A stretch of DNA of 64,000 bases from positions 1-64,000 of the forward strand of contig CAKZYA010000031.1 of the NCBI GenBank assembly GCA_937883755.1, read 5' to 3'. This document shows positions 44,485-54,543 of this stretch, piece by piece. The notes below the pieces were generated by a model. It did not search any database. It was not told the origin of the DNA and worked only from the letters and a program-made list of their open reading frames with translations. The translations under genes were made by a program, and so were the position numbers. Source of the stretch: an uncultured Flammeovirgaceae bacterium (lineage in GTDB: Bacteria; Bacteroidota; Bacteroidia; Cytophagales; Cyclobacteriaceae). Positions within the stretch are counted from its first letter, which is position 1, and each line of letters opens with the position of its first letter.

Positions 44485-45849
44485 ATGAAAAATACAATTA
44501 TAAAAATCAGCTTACTGGTAGTTACCCTAACGGTATCAGTAAGCTCTTGCGAATTTGGTGATACTAACGTAAATCCCGCTTTGCCTACTGATGTCTCTAT
44601 GACTGCTTTGCTCCCTTCGGGGCAAACCGCCATATCGTGGGCTATTGGTGGTGAAATTGTTCGCTTTAGCGGCTTACTTACTCGGCAGTTCGAAGGAATT
44701 AACGCTCAACAGCTTGACAACTGGCGGTATTTAATTCGTGAAGCAGATACAAATGGTCTGTGGCAGCGAATGTATTTTAACTCTCTAAATACGATCAATA
44801 TAGTCATTGCAAAAGGAGCAGAGCAGAACTCTCCGCATTACCAGGGCGTAGGCGAAGTGTTAATGGCTACTGGAATTGGTTCACTTACTGATGCTTTTGG
44901 TAGTGTTCCTTATTCAACCGCATTTATGGGTGATGAAGGAAGCTTTACCCCCAGCTACGACCAACAGCAAGAATTGTACACCAACACTATTCCACAGCTA
45001 CTGGATGACGCTATTACTAAACTGAACGCAGAAGAAAGCCTAAGCAGTCCCGGAGCCGACGACTTAATTTTTGGGGGCGACCTGGATTTATGGATTAAAG
45101 CTGCTAACTCTTTGAAGCTCCGCTATACATTCCAACAGGGCAAACAAGATCCGGCTGCTTATGAAGCAGCATTAGCGCTCATCCCTTCGGCGATTTCTTC
45201 TAATACTGAAGATTACGAAATGCTATTTGGTTCTTCAGCTAATGAACCTAACCCTCAGTATCAGTTTACTCAAAGCCGTTCTGGTAATATGCTAATGGAC
45301 AGTTATTTCGCTGAATCGTTTTCGGAGAACGATACCCGTAAACCTTTCTTAGTAGGAGAAGATAATGAGTTTGAGTTTTCTGGATTCTACACCAGTATTA
45401 ACTCTCCAGTAGTACTAATGAGCTACGTAGAGGTAAAGTTCATTGAAGCAGAATCACACTTACAAAAAACTACTCCTGATGAGGCTGCCGCTAAAGCTGC
45501 CCTGGACGAGGCAGTCTCAGCTTCTTTCTTGAAGATTACTGGCTCACCAGTTCCAGCTGCTTATCAAGCTGAGCTAGATGCTGCCTGGGCTGCTGCCGAT
45601 GATAAACTAGAGGTACTTATTAGCGAAAAGTATATTGCCACCTATTCGCAGAGCCTCATTCCTTGGAATGATTACCGACGCACGGGTTACCCCGATCTAG
45701 AGGTAGTACCTAATGGAGTGAATGCTTTCAACAGCAATGGTCAGATTCCGCGTCGCTTACCTTACCCACAGGAGGAGCGACTGCTAAATCCAAGTAATAT
45801 CCCGACTACTACGCCTAACTTGCAAGATCGTTTTTGGTGGGATCAGTAG
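44485..45849 (+). CDS. SusD/RagB-like lipoprotein (pair 1)
   Basis: A 454-residue protein from the ATG at 44485 (a GTG 27 bases earlier is disfavoured). Lipobox SVSSC at about residue 22. Helical SusD body with FGSVPYSTAF, DLWIKAANSLKLRYTF, LMSYVEVKFIEAESHL and the family C-terminus NDYRRTGYPDLEVV ... RRLPYPQEERLLNPSN. It is the surface lid of the SusC channel. Shorter than many SusD proteins (SusD-like-2 type). Confidence 0.92.
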   Translation: MKNTIIKISLLVVTLTVSVSSCEFGDTNVNPALPTDVSMTALLPSGQTAISWAIGGEIVRFSGLLTRQFEGINAQQLDNWRYLIREADTNGLWQRMYFNSLNTINIVIAKGAEQNSPHYQGVGEVLMATGIGSLTDAFGSVPYSTAFMGDEGSFTPSYDQQQELYTNTIPQLLDDAITKLNAEESLSSPGADDLIFGGDLDLWIKAANSLKLRYTFQQGKQDPAAYEAALALIPSAISSNTEDYEMLFGSSANEPNPQYQFTQSRSGNMLMDSYFAESFSENDTRKPFLVGEDNEFEFSGFYTSINSPVVLMSYVEVKFIEAESHLQKTTPDEAAAKAALDEAVSASFLKITGSPVPAAYQAELDAAWAAADDKLEVLISEKYIATYSQSLIPWNDYRRTGYPDLEVVPNGVNAFNSNGQIPRRLPYPQEERLLNPSNIPTTTPNLQDRFWWDQ

Positions 45850-45879
45850 TTAATTTGCTAATCCCATTTTTTTCCATAG

Positions 45880-45912
45880 AGCATCGCATAAACTCATGTG
45901 CGGTGCTTTTTT
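45880..45912 (+). terminator. Terminator after SusD 1
   Basis: AGCATCGCA (45880-45888) pairs with TGCGGTGCT (45899-45907), one G-T pair, followed by TTTTTT. Lies 31 bases past the SusD stop. Confidence 0.8.
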
Positions 45913-46082
45913 ATTGATCTGCCTTATCAATCATTCAGCAAAGCATTTTACTCAAATCTATTAACTTCTGAGGAGAGGATTCTGCCTTGTGAAGCACAAT
46001 ACGTTTGGAATGAATGAAGCGATAAGTCCAAACCTTACGAGTGATAATCGGAGCGGGAAGCGTTGTTTGTGAAAGTTATCAG

Positions 46083-46754
46083 CTAAGGCGCTGTTGTAGC
46101 CTCACTTATCAACTGAGAATACTCCTTTGGCGACATATACAGTCGTTTAATCCGAGTTTTGTACCAATCGGGTATTTCGGCGTGATTCAGAATAAATTTC
46201 TTGGTCTCTACTACTTTCTCACCTAAGCCATGTCGCAAAGCATACATATCGGCTCGTCGCTCGGCTTTTTTTAGATATTTTTCTGATAAACAGTATTTTG
46301 CGCCAAAACCCATCATGGCTAACCCACTACGATCGCGGTAATCCATAATATGTCCTAATTCATGGGCAATCCAACCAACTAGTACTTCAAAGGGTAATGC
46401 GCTAATATCTAAATTTTCGTCTTTCAACTCGAGATATCGACTAATTTTCACTACATAAGCCCGCTTAGACTTACTCCGCAGTAAACTACCTAACTTAGGC
46501 TGAGCCTGCATTACTGATTTGCGAATCTCATCTTCGTATCGAAACTCAATACGAGTGTTAGCCAGATCGGGGTACTGGCTTAAGGCAGTGACGATTACTG
46601 AGTGCATTTCATCCGGAATGATTTTATTTTTTATAAACGCCTCCACATCAGAAGTTACCAGCTTACTTCCGTCGCTATTGTAGGCCTGACAAGTCACGGC
46701 TACCATCAAGGTACTGATAAGTAGAGTACAAATACGCAAAATAAAGTAGTTCAC
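46083..46754 (-). CDS. Exported zinc metallopeptidase-like protein (HExxH)
   Basis: A 223-residue protein with a signal peptide (about 1-24). The zinc motif H131-E-L-G-H135 (WIAHELGHIMDYRDRSG) is followed by AERRADMYALRHGLG, where Glu165 fits the third ligand of the M48-type glutamate-zincin layout. The N-terminal part (VTALSQYPDLANTRIEFRYEDEI) is unassigned. A small periplasmic or surface protease is likely; substrate unknown. Confidence 0.7.
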   Translation of the reverse strand: MNYFILRICTLLISTLMVAVTCQAYNSDGSKLVTSDVEAFIKNKIIPDEMHSVIVTALSQYPDLANTRIEFRYEDEIRKSVMQAQPKLGSLLRSKSKRAYVVKISRYLELKDENLDISALPFEVLVGWIAHELGHIMDYRDRSGLAMMGFGAKYCLSEKYLKKAERRADMYALRHGLGEKVVETKKFILNHAEIPDWYKTRIKRLYMSPKEYSQLISEATTAP

Positions 46755-47376
46755 AGTGTATTGATTCGAGTATGCAACAAATAATCGGCTGATATGACTT
46801 CTAAATAAAATGCTTTCAGAATAAAATATTTTCCACTTAAATAATGAAAAAGTTTTATACTTAATCTTCTTTATGCAATAAAATCAAATATCAGTGAATT
46901 TGTAGTCAGATTCCAATCTATACGGTACACAGGTACTATCTATCACATTTCTGGGGGTTACTTTCAAGACAGGAGCAGGCCATAAAGTGTAGGTAACACT
47001 GCATAATTGCTGTAGCCAAAACGGAGTGGGAATTAAAGTAAAGGAAAGTAGGAGCATTTTAGCTTGATTATGCACAGTAAGCAGTTAAGATAACAAGAGC
47101 AATCGTTCCTTATAACTCTAAAATACAACTAGACCGGGCACATTTCATAAAAATTTGTAATTATCATTTACTATTTAAGATCAATTAGGGAGTGCGTTCG
47201 CAGCTTACCAAAGCTTTGTTTAAAAAATTTCCACTTGTCTATTGAGTTTGAAGTATCAATTCTTTTTCGTTAATTATTATACAGAATTAACGAAAAGGTA
47301 ACCTACGGGAAACCATAATTCTTCCAGGGCTTTGTATTTTTAGAAAAGATTATCTGACAAAATAAAGACCCTTATT
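46755..47376. other. Long spacer before the ECF sigma gene
   Basis: About 620 bases. A minus-strand frame at 46884-47075 (63 codons) has a hydrophobic start but no recognisable family and is not called. A strong palindrome lies at 47264-47296. No RNA gene was identified. Confidence 0.4.
47264..47296. promoter_or_regulatory. 12-bp inverted repeat upstream of the ECF sigma gene
   Basis: TTTTCGTTAATT (47264-47275) and AATTAACGAAAA (47285-47296) are perfectly inverse around a 9-base loop, 80 bases before the sigma-factor ATG. It is a candidate operator for control of the sigma/FecR/SusCD locus; without a downstream T-run on the plus strand it is less likely a terminator. Confidence 0.45.
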
Positions 47377-47988
47377 ATGGGCTCAATCAGCCTTCAATCG
47401 GATTATCAGCACTGGCAACAGTTACGACAAGGCTCTCCTTCTGCCCTAGAGGCAATCTACGATAAATTTTTTCCTGAGCTATTTCGCTATGGCCTGCAAC
47501 TGGTTTCTGACCGCTCGCTGGTACAGGATACTTTACAAGACTTTTTCGTTGAGTTGTACACCAACGCAGCTCAGCTTTCGGAAGTACAGCAAGTGCGAGC
47601 GTATCTCTACGTTTGTTTCCGGCGGAAATTACTGCTACGCCAAAAATCTGTAGCGTTTACTCCTGAGAGTCAACCACTTGATTTCTCACCCTCGCCTGAA
47701 CACCAACTTATTTTACAGCAGTTAGGTGAGCAGCAAATGAATCGGTTGAAAGAGGCTTTACTCAACCTAACTGACCGCCAACGAGAAGCAATATTTTTGC
47801 GTTATTACCAGGATATGGGCTATGAAGAAATTGCGGAGGTACTCAGCCTCAAGAAGGTAAAATACGCTCGAACGCTCATGTACCGAACTATCGCTGAACT
47901 TCGCCAGCACATGACAAAACACGCATCTTCTCTTACTCTTTACTCAACACTGTTCTTTATCAGTAACAGGAATACATACTATAAATAA
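47377..47988 (+). CDS. ECF RNA polymerase sigma factor (FecI-like)
   Basis: A 203-residue sigma-70 family protein with region 2 (SALEAIYDKFFPELFRYGLQLVSDRSLVQDTLQDFFVELY, about 20-59) and region 4 (LLNLTDRQREAIFLRYYQDMGYEEIAEVLSLKKVKYARTLMYRTIAELR, about 128-176). It is followed by a FecR anti-sigma gene (98 bases) and an STN-bearing SusC, the standard Bacteroidota surface-signalling trio: ligand binding outside releases the sigma factor to turn on the SusCD genes. Confidence 0.92.
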   Translation: MGSISLQSDYQHWQQLRQGSPSALEAIYDKFFPELFRYGLQLVSDRSLVQDTLQDFFVELYTNAAQLSEVQQVRAYLYVCFRRKLLLRQKSVAFTPESQPLDFSPSPEHQLILQQLGEQQMNRLKEALLNLTDRQREAIFLRYYQDMGYEEIAEVLSLKKVKYARTLMYRTIAELRQHMTKHASSLTLYSTLFFISNRNTYYK

Positions 47989-48086
47989 CTGATTTTTAGG
48001 TATTTATAAATTTCAGCAAAAATTCCGTTTTTTTCTGAGGGTATTTAGGGAAATAGTCACTCTTACTTGTAAATCACCCCTCAATA

Positions 48087-49127
48087 GTGGACGACCAAAA
48101 CTATACGGTTGAAGATTTAGTTACTGACCCTAGCTTTGTACGCTGGGTTAAAGGCAGCGATCCCCAAGCCCAGGTATTCTGGGAAAATTGGAAAAAGCAG
48201 CATCCTGAAAAGTCCACCGAACTTCAGGAAGCCCGTCAATTAGTAGTTGCACTATACTCCTTTAACAAGTCTAATGTAGCTGAAGCCAACCCTCAGGAAA
48301 TTAATAATTCCAAAAACTACATTCAACGAAAAATTCTAGATCAATCGGCCAAGTCAGCAAAACCCCGTCCAGCCCGCCAACTGATTCCTCTTACTTATCT
48401 ACGCGCTGCGGTTGTAACCCTACTGATTGCTAGTGGACTAATTTTTTGGTGGATAAACTCAGCATCTAACCAACTCATTTACCAAACTGGATATGGTGAA
48501 ACCAAATCAATTACCCTCCCCGACCAGTCGGTAGTTACGCTTAATGCTAATTCATCTCTCCGAACTGTTGAGATCTGGCAGGATGATCAGCCACGGGAGG
48601 TATGGCTCACAGGCGAGGCTTATTTTGAGGTTAATCATCTAGCTGAATCTCACGATAAACGCTTCATCGTGCATACAGAAGTGATTGATGTGCAAGTGCT
48701 CGGCACCAAGTTTAATCTGCGGCAACGGCGAAACCAAGCCGAAGTTGTGCTAGCTGAAGGCCTAGTAAGCGTCAACCATTCCGAAGATAAAAATTATCAA
48801 GAAACCCAAACTCTTCGACCGGGTGATCGGCTTCGATCACAGGATAAGCAGCTCATCATCAGTCAGGTAGATACTGAAAAATACAGCAGTTGGCGAAATA
48901 ACCGATTGTACTTTGAAGAGCAAACTCTAACCGAAATAGCCGAACGACTGCAAGATAATTATGGTCTGGAAGTGACGTTTGAAGAGTCAGCCTTAGCTGA
49001 GCTAGAATTTACAGGTTCTTGTCCTACTGATAATCTTCCTTTACTCTACGAAGCGCTTTCGGTCTCCCTGGACTTAGATATACAACAACGAGATAATTCG
49101 CTATTAATAAGAAAAAGTCAGAAGTAA
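48087..49127 (+). CDS. FecR-family anti-sigma factor
   Basis: A 346-residue inner-membrane protein starting at GTG. Cytosolic N-terminus (about 1-105), one membrane segment (about 109-128; YLRAAVVTLLIASGLIFWWI), periplasmic FecR domain (YQTGYGETKSITLPDQSVVTLNANSSLR ... PREVWLTGEAYFEV, then VLGTKFNLRQRRNQAEVVLAEGLVSV) and a C-terminal STN-contact domain (NRLYFEEQTLTEIAERLQDNYGLEVTFE). Pairs with the preceding sigma factor and the SusC at 49161. Confidence 0.92.
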   Translation: MDDQNYTVEDLVTDPSFVRWVKGSDPQAQVFWENWKKQHPEKSTELQEARQLVVALYSFNKSNVAEANPQEINNSKNYIQRKILDQSAKSAKPRPARQLIPLTYLRAAVVTLLIASGLIFWWINSASNQLIYQTGYGETKSITLPDQSVVTLNANSSLRTVEIWQDDQPREVWLTGEAYFEVNHLAESHDKRFIVHTEVIDVQVLGTKFNLRQRRNQAEVVLAEGLVSVNHSEDKNYQETQTLRPGDRLRSQDKQLIISQVDTEKYSSWRNNRLYFEEQTLTEIAERLQDNYGLEVTFEESALAELEFTGSCPTDNLPLLYEALSVSLDLDIQQRDNSLLIRKSQK

Positions 49128-49160
49128 TCAACCTATGGTTTCACCTTAAACTACTCAATC

Positions 49161-52100
49161 ATGAAACTCTACTACCAGCCGCCCGAATATCGCTTGGGCA
49201 GGTACCTCAGCAGTTGGCTTAGCGTATTGCTAGTCATATTGTGTTTGCCTGCTTCAGCACATTTTTATCCAGAAACCACTCTCGATACTAGAATTAGTAA
49301 TGAGAAAAAAATCTCATTGAAAGATGCGCTTTCCGAAATAGCCGAGCGTCACAACATCAACCTGAACTACAATGCTAAGCAAATTGCTGATCTTTCGGTA
49401 AGTACCACCATTGCCCGAAAGAAATATCATAGCCCAGAAGCCGCTTTGCACGCCGTACTCAATGCTGCGGGCTTGGAGTATAAGAAAATTGGTGATACCG
49501 ACTACGTGATTCGGGCAATGAAAGAGCCTTTTTCCGAAATGGTGCCTTCTCGATTATTAGCTTATCAAGGGGGAGGTGGTATCTTAGTACAGATCACGGT
49601 CAGTGGCACCGTTCAGGATGAAAATAACAACGGGCTTCCGGGGGTGAACGTACTGGAAAAAAACACCTCTAACGGTACGATTACTGACATAGATGGGAAA
49701 TTTAGCCTAAGTGTTGAGGGTGAAGCGTCTACCTTAGTCTTCAGCTCTATTGGTTATACCACCCAAGAAATTCCGGTAGGAAATGTACAGGATTTTAGCA
49801 TTCAGATGCAGACTGATACTCGTCAGCTTTCGGAAGTAGTAGTGACTGCACTGGGTATTACCCGAGAACAAAAATCACTAGGTTATTCAGTAGGAGAAAT
49901 TAGCGGAGAGGAAATGAGCCGAGTTCCTCAGGAAAATATCCTGAACAGTATTGCAGGAAAAGTATCAGGCGTGCAAATCCAGTCAACCTCGGGCGACCCC
50001 GGTTCTTCGGTTAGTATGGTCATTCGGGGCGCAACATCACTAAATGGTGATAATCAACCACTTTTTGTCATTGATGGAGTTCCTGTAAATAACACCTTGA
50101 ACAATGTAACTGAGTTCGGAAGCCGAAATGAAGTGGATTGGGGAAATGCTATTTCCGATTTAAACCCTGATGATATTGCCGATATTTCGGTACTAAAAGG
50201 ACCTTCTGCTGCGGCACTTTACGGTTCCCGAGCGGGCAACGGAGTTGTTCTAATCACTACTAAATCCGGGAAAAATAGTCAGGGCTTCGGAGTTTCTATC
50301 AATTCCAATACGGTGATGGATATTCCATTTCGCTACCTCCCCTTCCACTCTAATTTCGCTGCTGGTCAGCGAGAAGGTATTCTGGACGAAGGCAGTGCTT
50401 ATTGGGCGGGGCCTGAACTGGATGTTGGAAACACTGCTCCCATCTGGAATAGTAATGGGGAAGCAGTACCTCTAGAATCCCATCCCGATAATGCTAAGAA
50501 CTTTCTGGAGAATGGCTTGACTACCACCAATAACATTGGGATCACCAATGCTTACGACCGAGGAAGTTTTCGTTTATCGTACACCAATATGTTCAACGAC
50601 GGAGTCATTCCGGGCACCAATCTGAAACGAAATACTGTCAACCTTTCTAGTTCCTATAACATCGCCCCTACTCTGACGGTGAGTACCAACATCAACGTCG
50701 GGCAAACTTCTTCGGATAATCGTCCGGCTAACGATCGGGGAGCCAATCCACTTAACGCACTATATTCTGTTCCTCAGCATATTGATATTCGCGATTTGGA
50801 AAACTTCTGGGTTCCCGGTCAGGAAGGAGTACAACAATTGTCGTATTCCGATGGTGCTAATAATCCTTATTTCCTGGCGCATGCTTTACAGAATAGTTTC
50901 TTTCGTAACCGAGCTTTCGGAAATATCATACTAGAATGGCAGATCACTCCCAGTTTCCGGCTGATGGGACGAACCGCTTTGGATCGTTTCAGTGAAGGAC
51001 GAGAAACTCGAATTCCCTATAGCTACAACCGAAACCGGCGCGGAGCTTACGGTTTGCAAAACCTGTACCGCCAGGAAACTAATACCGACTTCCTAGCTAC
51101 TTACGAAAAAGAGGTCGGACAATTTAGCCTTACTGTTTCGGGCGGGGGAAATATTATGCGGCAAGAGGGTAGTGCCCTCACCAACGAAACCCGAGAGTTG
51201 GCGATTCCTGGTTTATTCACTATTGGAAACGCTGCTCCCGGTTCTATACAAGCGATTAGTACTCGATTTGACAAAGCAATTTATAGTATTTACGGACTAG
51301 CCAACATTGGTTTTCGAGAGATGGTCTTTCTAGATTTAACTGCTCGTAACGACTGGTCCAGCACTTTACCAGCAGCCAATCGCTCCTACTTCTACCCTTC
51401 GGCCTCACTGAGCCTTCTACTGGATAATATGCTTCAACTTCCCGATTTTGTGACGATGGCGAAACTTCGAGCTGGTTGGGCACAAGTAGGTAATGATACC
51501 GATCCCTATCGCTTAGAACCCGTGCTCAGCGTATTACCTGATTGGGGCGATGTAAAACGCCTGGGTGTTCCTAGTACCCTACTCAATGCTGAGTTGAAGC
51601 CGGAGATAGCTACTTCCTTTGAAATTGGTACTGACTTGATGCTCTTTGAGGATCGCTTACGTTTTGATATCACCTACTACGAACTGGATAATGAAAACCA
51701 AATTCTGGGTATTCGCTTGCCTAACTCTTCCGGTTACAGTGCTAAGCAGATTAATGCCGGACTAGTTTCCAGCCGAGGTTGGGATATTAGCGTGGGCGTT
51801 ACTCCCCTTAATGGACCACTTCGTTGGGATATGAATTTCAACTTCACTCGTAACCGTACTACCATTGAAGAGCTATCTGATGGTATTGAGTACTTCCAGC
51901 TTTGGAGTGAAGGAAAGGCTCGTGCCCTGACGTTTGTCGGTCAGCAGATTGGTGATATTTGGGACCGTGACTACGTACGGGTGGAAGACGAAAGTTCACC
52001 CTACTTCGGCTGGCCACTGCTCTCTAATGATGGCTATTTGCAAGATCGCAGTGGTATTGACGACCTAGTTAAGATTGGTAATTTTAATAATGATTTTACG

Positions 52101-52793
52101 CTAGGTATTCAAAACGCTATTTCTTATGGCAGATTTACCCTAAACGCTACTATTGACTGGCGACAGGGTGGTGAGTTTTATTCCAGAACCTACACTTACG
52201 GCGAGTCCGATTACAAATCACAACGCTACCTAGATAACTTCATTCAATACGATGATCCGGCTAACCTTCCGGAGTTACTTAAATCCAATCCTGAAGAGTA
52301 TATCATTGGAGTGGATAACCGCGTAGGCGGTAGTACTCCCGAACGGGGTGGTTTTGAATTTTCGGAGGATAGCGAGTTCTTTCCTGGCACTGACGGAGCT
52401 TTCATTCCCGGAGTGTATCAGGATGAAGAAGGTAATTACGTAGAAAACCTGGGTGACCCGGCCACCACACGATTTATTCCTGCTTCTTCCATCTATCCTT
52501 GGGATTTCGCCCGAGCTAGCACCTTTGATGCTTCCTTCGTCAAACTGCGGGATATTTCCCTCGGCTACTCGTTACCCGAAGTCATTACCGATAAAATAGG
52601 AATGCGAGATGCTACCGTAGCTATCTATTCTCGCAATATCATTCTCTGGACCAAAGCCAAGAACGGTATTGATCCCGAAAATGCCTTCCAACCCGGCAGT
52701 TCAGCCCACGGACAGTTCCGTCAGGGTGTAGAACGCTGGAATGCGATGCCCTGGGTCATTCCGGTAGGTATTAAATTATCGGCTAATTTTTAA
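49161..52793 (+). CDS. SusC-like TonB-dependent transducer with STN domain (pair 2)
   Basis: A 1210-residue outer-membrane protein. Leader about 1-35; STN (secretin/TonB N-terminal) domain about 45-120 (ISLKDALSEIAERHNINLNYNAKQIADL); regulatory domain about 145-230 (VSGTVQDENNNGLPGVNVLEKNTSNGTI); plug with GKVSGVQIQSTSGDPGSSVSMVIRGATSL and LFVIDGVPVN; barrel with the usual aromatic end (MPWVIPVGIKLSANF). The STN domain is the part that speaks to FecR. Forms the import complex with the SusD 11 bases downstream. Confidence 0.95.
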   Translation: MKLYYQPPEYRLGRYLSSWLSVLLVILCLPASAHFYPETTLDTRISNEKKISLKDALSEIAERHNINLNYNAKQIADLSVSTTIARKKYHSPEAALHAVLNAAGLEYKKIGDTDYVIRAMKEPFSEMVPSRLLAYQGGGGILVQITVSGTVQDENNNGLPGVNVLEKNTSNGTITDIDGKFSLSVEGEASTLVFSSIGYTTQEIPVGNVQDFSIQMQTDTRQLSEVVVTALGITREQKSLGYSVGEISGEEMSRVPQENILNSIAGKVSGVQIQSTSGDPGSSVSMVIRGATSLNGDNQPLFVIDGVPVNNTLNNVTEFGSRNEVDWGNAISDLNPDDIADISVLKGPSAAALYGSRAGNGVVLITTKSGKNSQGFGVSINSNTVMDIPFRYLPFHSNFAAGQREGILDEGSAYWAGPELDVGNTAPIWNSNGEAVPLESHPDNAKNFLENGLTTTNNIGITNAYDRGSFRLSYTNMFNDGVIPGTNLKRNTVNLSSSYNIAPTLTVSTNINVGQTSSDNRPANDRGANPLNALYSVPQHIDIRDLENFWVPGQEGVQQLSYSDGANNPYFLAHALQNSFFRNRAFGNIILEWQITPSFRLMGRTALDRFSEGRETRIPYSYNRNRRGAYGLQNLYRQETNTDFLATYEKEVGQFSLTVSGGGNIMRQEGSALTNETRELAIPGLFTIGNAAPGSIQAISTRFDKAIYSIYGLANIGFREMVFLDLTARNDWSSTLPAANRSYFYPSASLSLLLDNMLQLPDFVTMAKLRAGWAQVGNDTDPYRLEPVLSVLPDWGDVKRLGVPSTLLNAELKPEIATSFEIGTDLMLFEDRLRFDITYYELDNENQILGIRLPNSSGYSAKQINAGLVSSRGWDISVGVTPLNGPLRWDMNFNFTRNRTTIEELSDGIEYFQLWSEGKARALTFVGQQIGDIWDRDYVRVEDESSPYFGWPLLSNDGYLQDRSGIDDLVKIGNFNNDFTLGIQNAISYGRFTLNATIDWRQGGEFYSRTYTYGESDYKSQRYLDNFIQYDDPANLPELLKSNPEEYIIGVDNRVGGSTPERGGFEFSEDSEFFPGTDGAFIPGVYQDEEGNYVENLGDPATTRFIPASSIYPWDFARASTFDASFVKLRDISLGYSLPEVITDKIGMRDATVAIYSRNIILWTKAKNGIDPENAFQPGSSAHGQFRQGVERWNAMPWVIPVGIKLSANF

Positions 52794-52804
52794 TTTACAT
52801 TACC

Positions 52805-54424
52805 ATGAAAAATAACCTAAAATATACGCTGTTTTCCTTCGCCCTGCTAGCAGCCCTAATGGTGCATACCAGTTGCGAAGATTTGACCGAACTGAATGAA
52901 AATCCCAACGGAATTACGCTAGAAAATGCTAATGCTAACCTGCTGCTTTCTACGGTTCTCACCGAATCAGCCAAAACCTACGCTAATTTAGGTTTTTCAG
53001 TATCGGGCGTGATGCAGTACACCCAGAAAGACGCTTGGCTCACCGGACATAATCAGTACGTGTGGAGCGATCAGGGCTGGGATGGCTATTACGGAATCCT
53101 GCGAACTAATGATAAGATGCTGGAACGAGCGGAGGAAACTGATTTGGCGTTCCACCAAGGCGTTGGACTGATTATGAAATCATTCCTCTTCGGTACCATC
53201 ACTGATTTATGGGGCGATGCTCCCTACTCTAATGCCTTACAGGGAGATGAAGGTGGCAACGCTAATCTGCTACCAGCTTACGACCGTCAAGAGGATATTT
53301 ACCGGGGAATTATTACCGACCTGGAAAGAGCGAATGAATTACTGAGTGGCGACCCCACTAGCTATATCGGAATAGACGAAAATTCGGATGTGATTTACGG
53401 TGGCGATGCTGCTCAATGGCAGAGATTAGCTAACTCATTGCTTTTACGTTACTATATGCGGCTTTCTGAAAAAGATCCAGGTTTTGCCAAAAGCGGCTTT
53501 GAGTCTACTGTATCCCAGCCAATTTTTGGTAGTAATGATGATAATGCTGCGATGGATTACTTGGGTATCACCAATAACGACTCCTGGCAGCTAAATACCG
53601 ACTTCAACATTGCGCGAAATTATCGCAACCATAAAATGGCTAAGACCATTGTGGATACGCTCAAGTCGTTGAACGATCCTCGTCTGGCAGTCTGGGCAAA
53701 TCCAGTGGAAATTCCGCTGGCTTTTACCGATGATCCTAGTCAGCACGATCAGATTATTGACGGAGTGCGCTATCTCGATCCTAATCAGGTAGAAGTAGAC
53801 GTAGATACTAGCTCGCTCTATGTTGGACTACCTCAAGCCATTGGTGCTCCCGATCAGTATAATTTGAATCCCACTCCTGGTCAAGAATCATTTAACCCTC
53901 ATGTTTCGTACTTAAGCGAATTGTATGCAAAGTCAGCGGATAATCTACTACAAGCTGAAATGATCACCTTTAGTGAAGTCTCTTTTCTATTGAGTGAAGC
54001 CGCTTTACAGGGTTGGGCTGTTCCCGGCGATGCTCCCACCCACTACCAGAATGGCATTCGGGCTTCGTTAGAGCGATGGGCAATTGATGATGCTGAGATT
54101 GAAGAGTACCTGACGTCTCCCGCAGTCGCTTTTGATGGTACACTAGAGCGATTGATGGAACAGAAATGGATTGCTCAGTGGCTGCACGTAGAACCCTGGT
54201 TTGATTACCGCCGTACTGGCCTGCCAGAATTACAATCCGGCCCATCGGCTCGCCAACCAGTGATTCCGGTACGCTACGTGTATTCGGAAGACGAAGTGAA
54301 TTTCAATCGAGACAATGCCGAGCAAGCTATAAATCGCCTTCAAGAAACATCGTTCGCCGTAGAAGGAAAGAACAGCCCCTGGGCCAAAATGTGGCTCGTA
54401 GAAGGTCTGGATGTTCCTTGGTAA
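52805..54424 (+). CDS. SusD/RagB-like lipoprotein (pair 2)
   Basis: A 539-residue protein with lipobox VHTSC (Cys24). SusD-like-2 hallmarks: GVMQYTQKDAWLTGHNQYVWSDQGWDGYYGILRTNDKMLE, FGTITDLWGDAPYSNALQG, YGGDAAQWQRLANSLLLRYYMRLS and EPWFDYRRTGLPEL near the end. Binds oligomer at the surface and hands it to the SusC channel. Confidence 0.93.
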   Translation: MKNNLKYTLFSFALLAALMVHTSCEDLTELNENPNGITLENANANLLLSTVLTESAKTYANLGFSVSGVMQYTQKDAWLTGHNQYVWSDQGWDGYYGILRTNDKMLERAEETDLAFHQGVGLIMKSFLFGTITDLWGDAPYSNALQGDEGGNANLLPAYDRQEDIYRGIITDLERANELLSGDPTSYIGIDENSDVIYGGDAAQWQRLANSLLLRYYMRLSEKDPGFAKSGFESTVSQPIFGSNDDNAAMDYLGITNNDSWQLNTDFNIARNYRNHKMAKTIVDTLKSLNDPRLAVWANPVEIPLAFTDDPSQHDQIIDGVRYLDPNQVEVDVDTSSLYVGLPQAIGAPDQYNLNPTPGQESFNPHVSYLSELYAKSADNLLQAEMITFSEVSFLLSEAALQGWAVPGDAPTHYQNGIRASLERWAIDDAEIEEYLTSPAVAFDGTLERLMEQKWIAQWLHVEPWFDYRRTGLPELQSGPSARQPVIPVRYVYSEDEVNFNRDNAEQAINRLQETSFAVEGKNSPWAKMWLVEGLDVPW

Positions 54425-54489
54425 GAGATAAGGTATGCTAAGAACCGACAGTTTTTGGCGTACTTGTTCTCATTTCGTATTTTCAGCAG

Positions 54490-54525
54490 AAGACTCAACT
54501 GCCCCGAGGCTTTTGAGTCTTTTTT
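54490..54525 (+). terminator. Terminator after SusD 2
   Basis: AAGACTCAA (54490-54498) pairs perfectly with TTGAGTCTT (54513-54521) around a 14-base loop, followed by T-run to 54525. It separates SusCD pair 2 from the eight-gene operon that follows, though partial readthrough is possible as the next ATG is 18 bases on. Confidence 0.82.
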
Positions 54526-54543
54526 ACAACCTATCACAACCTA

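Noticed and set aside
46884-47075. Minus-strand frame of 63 codons with a hydrophobic start
   Set aside because: No family, no neighbour support and no proper signal-peptide cleavage pattern; left as part of the spacer.
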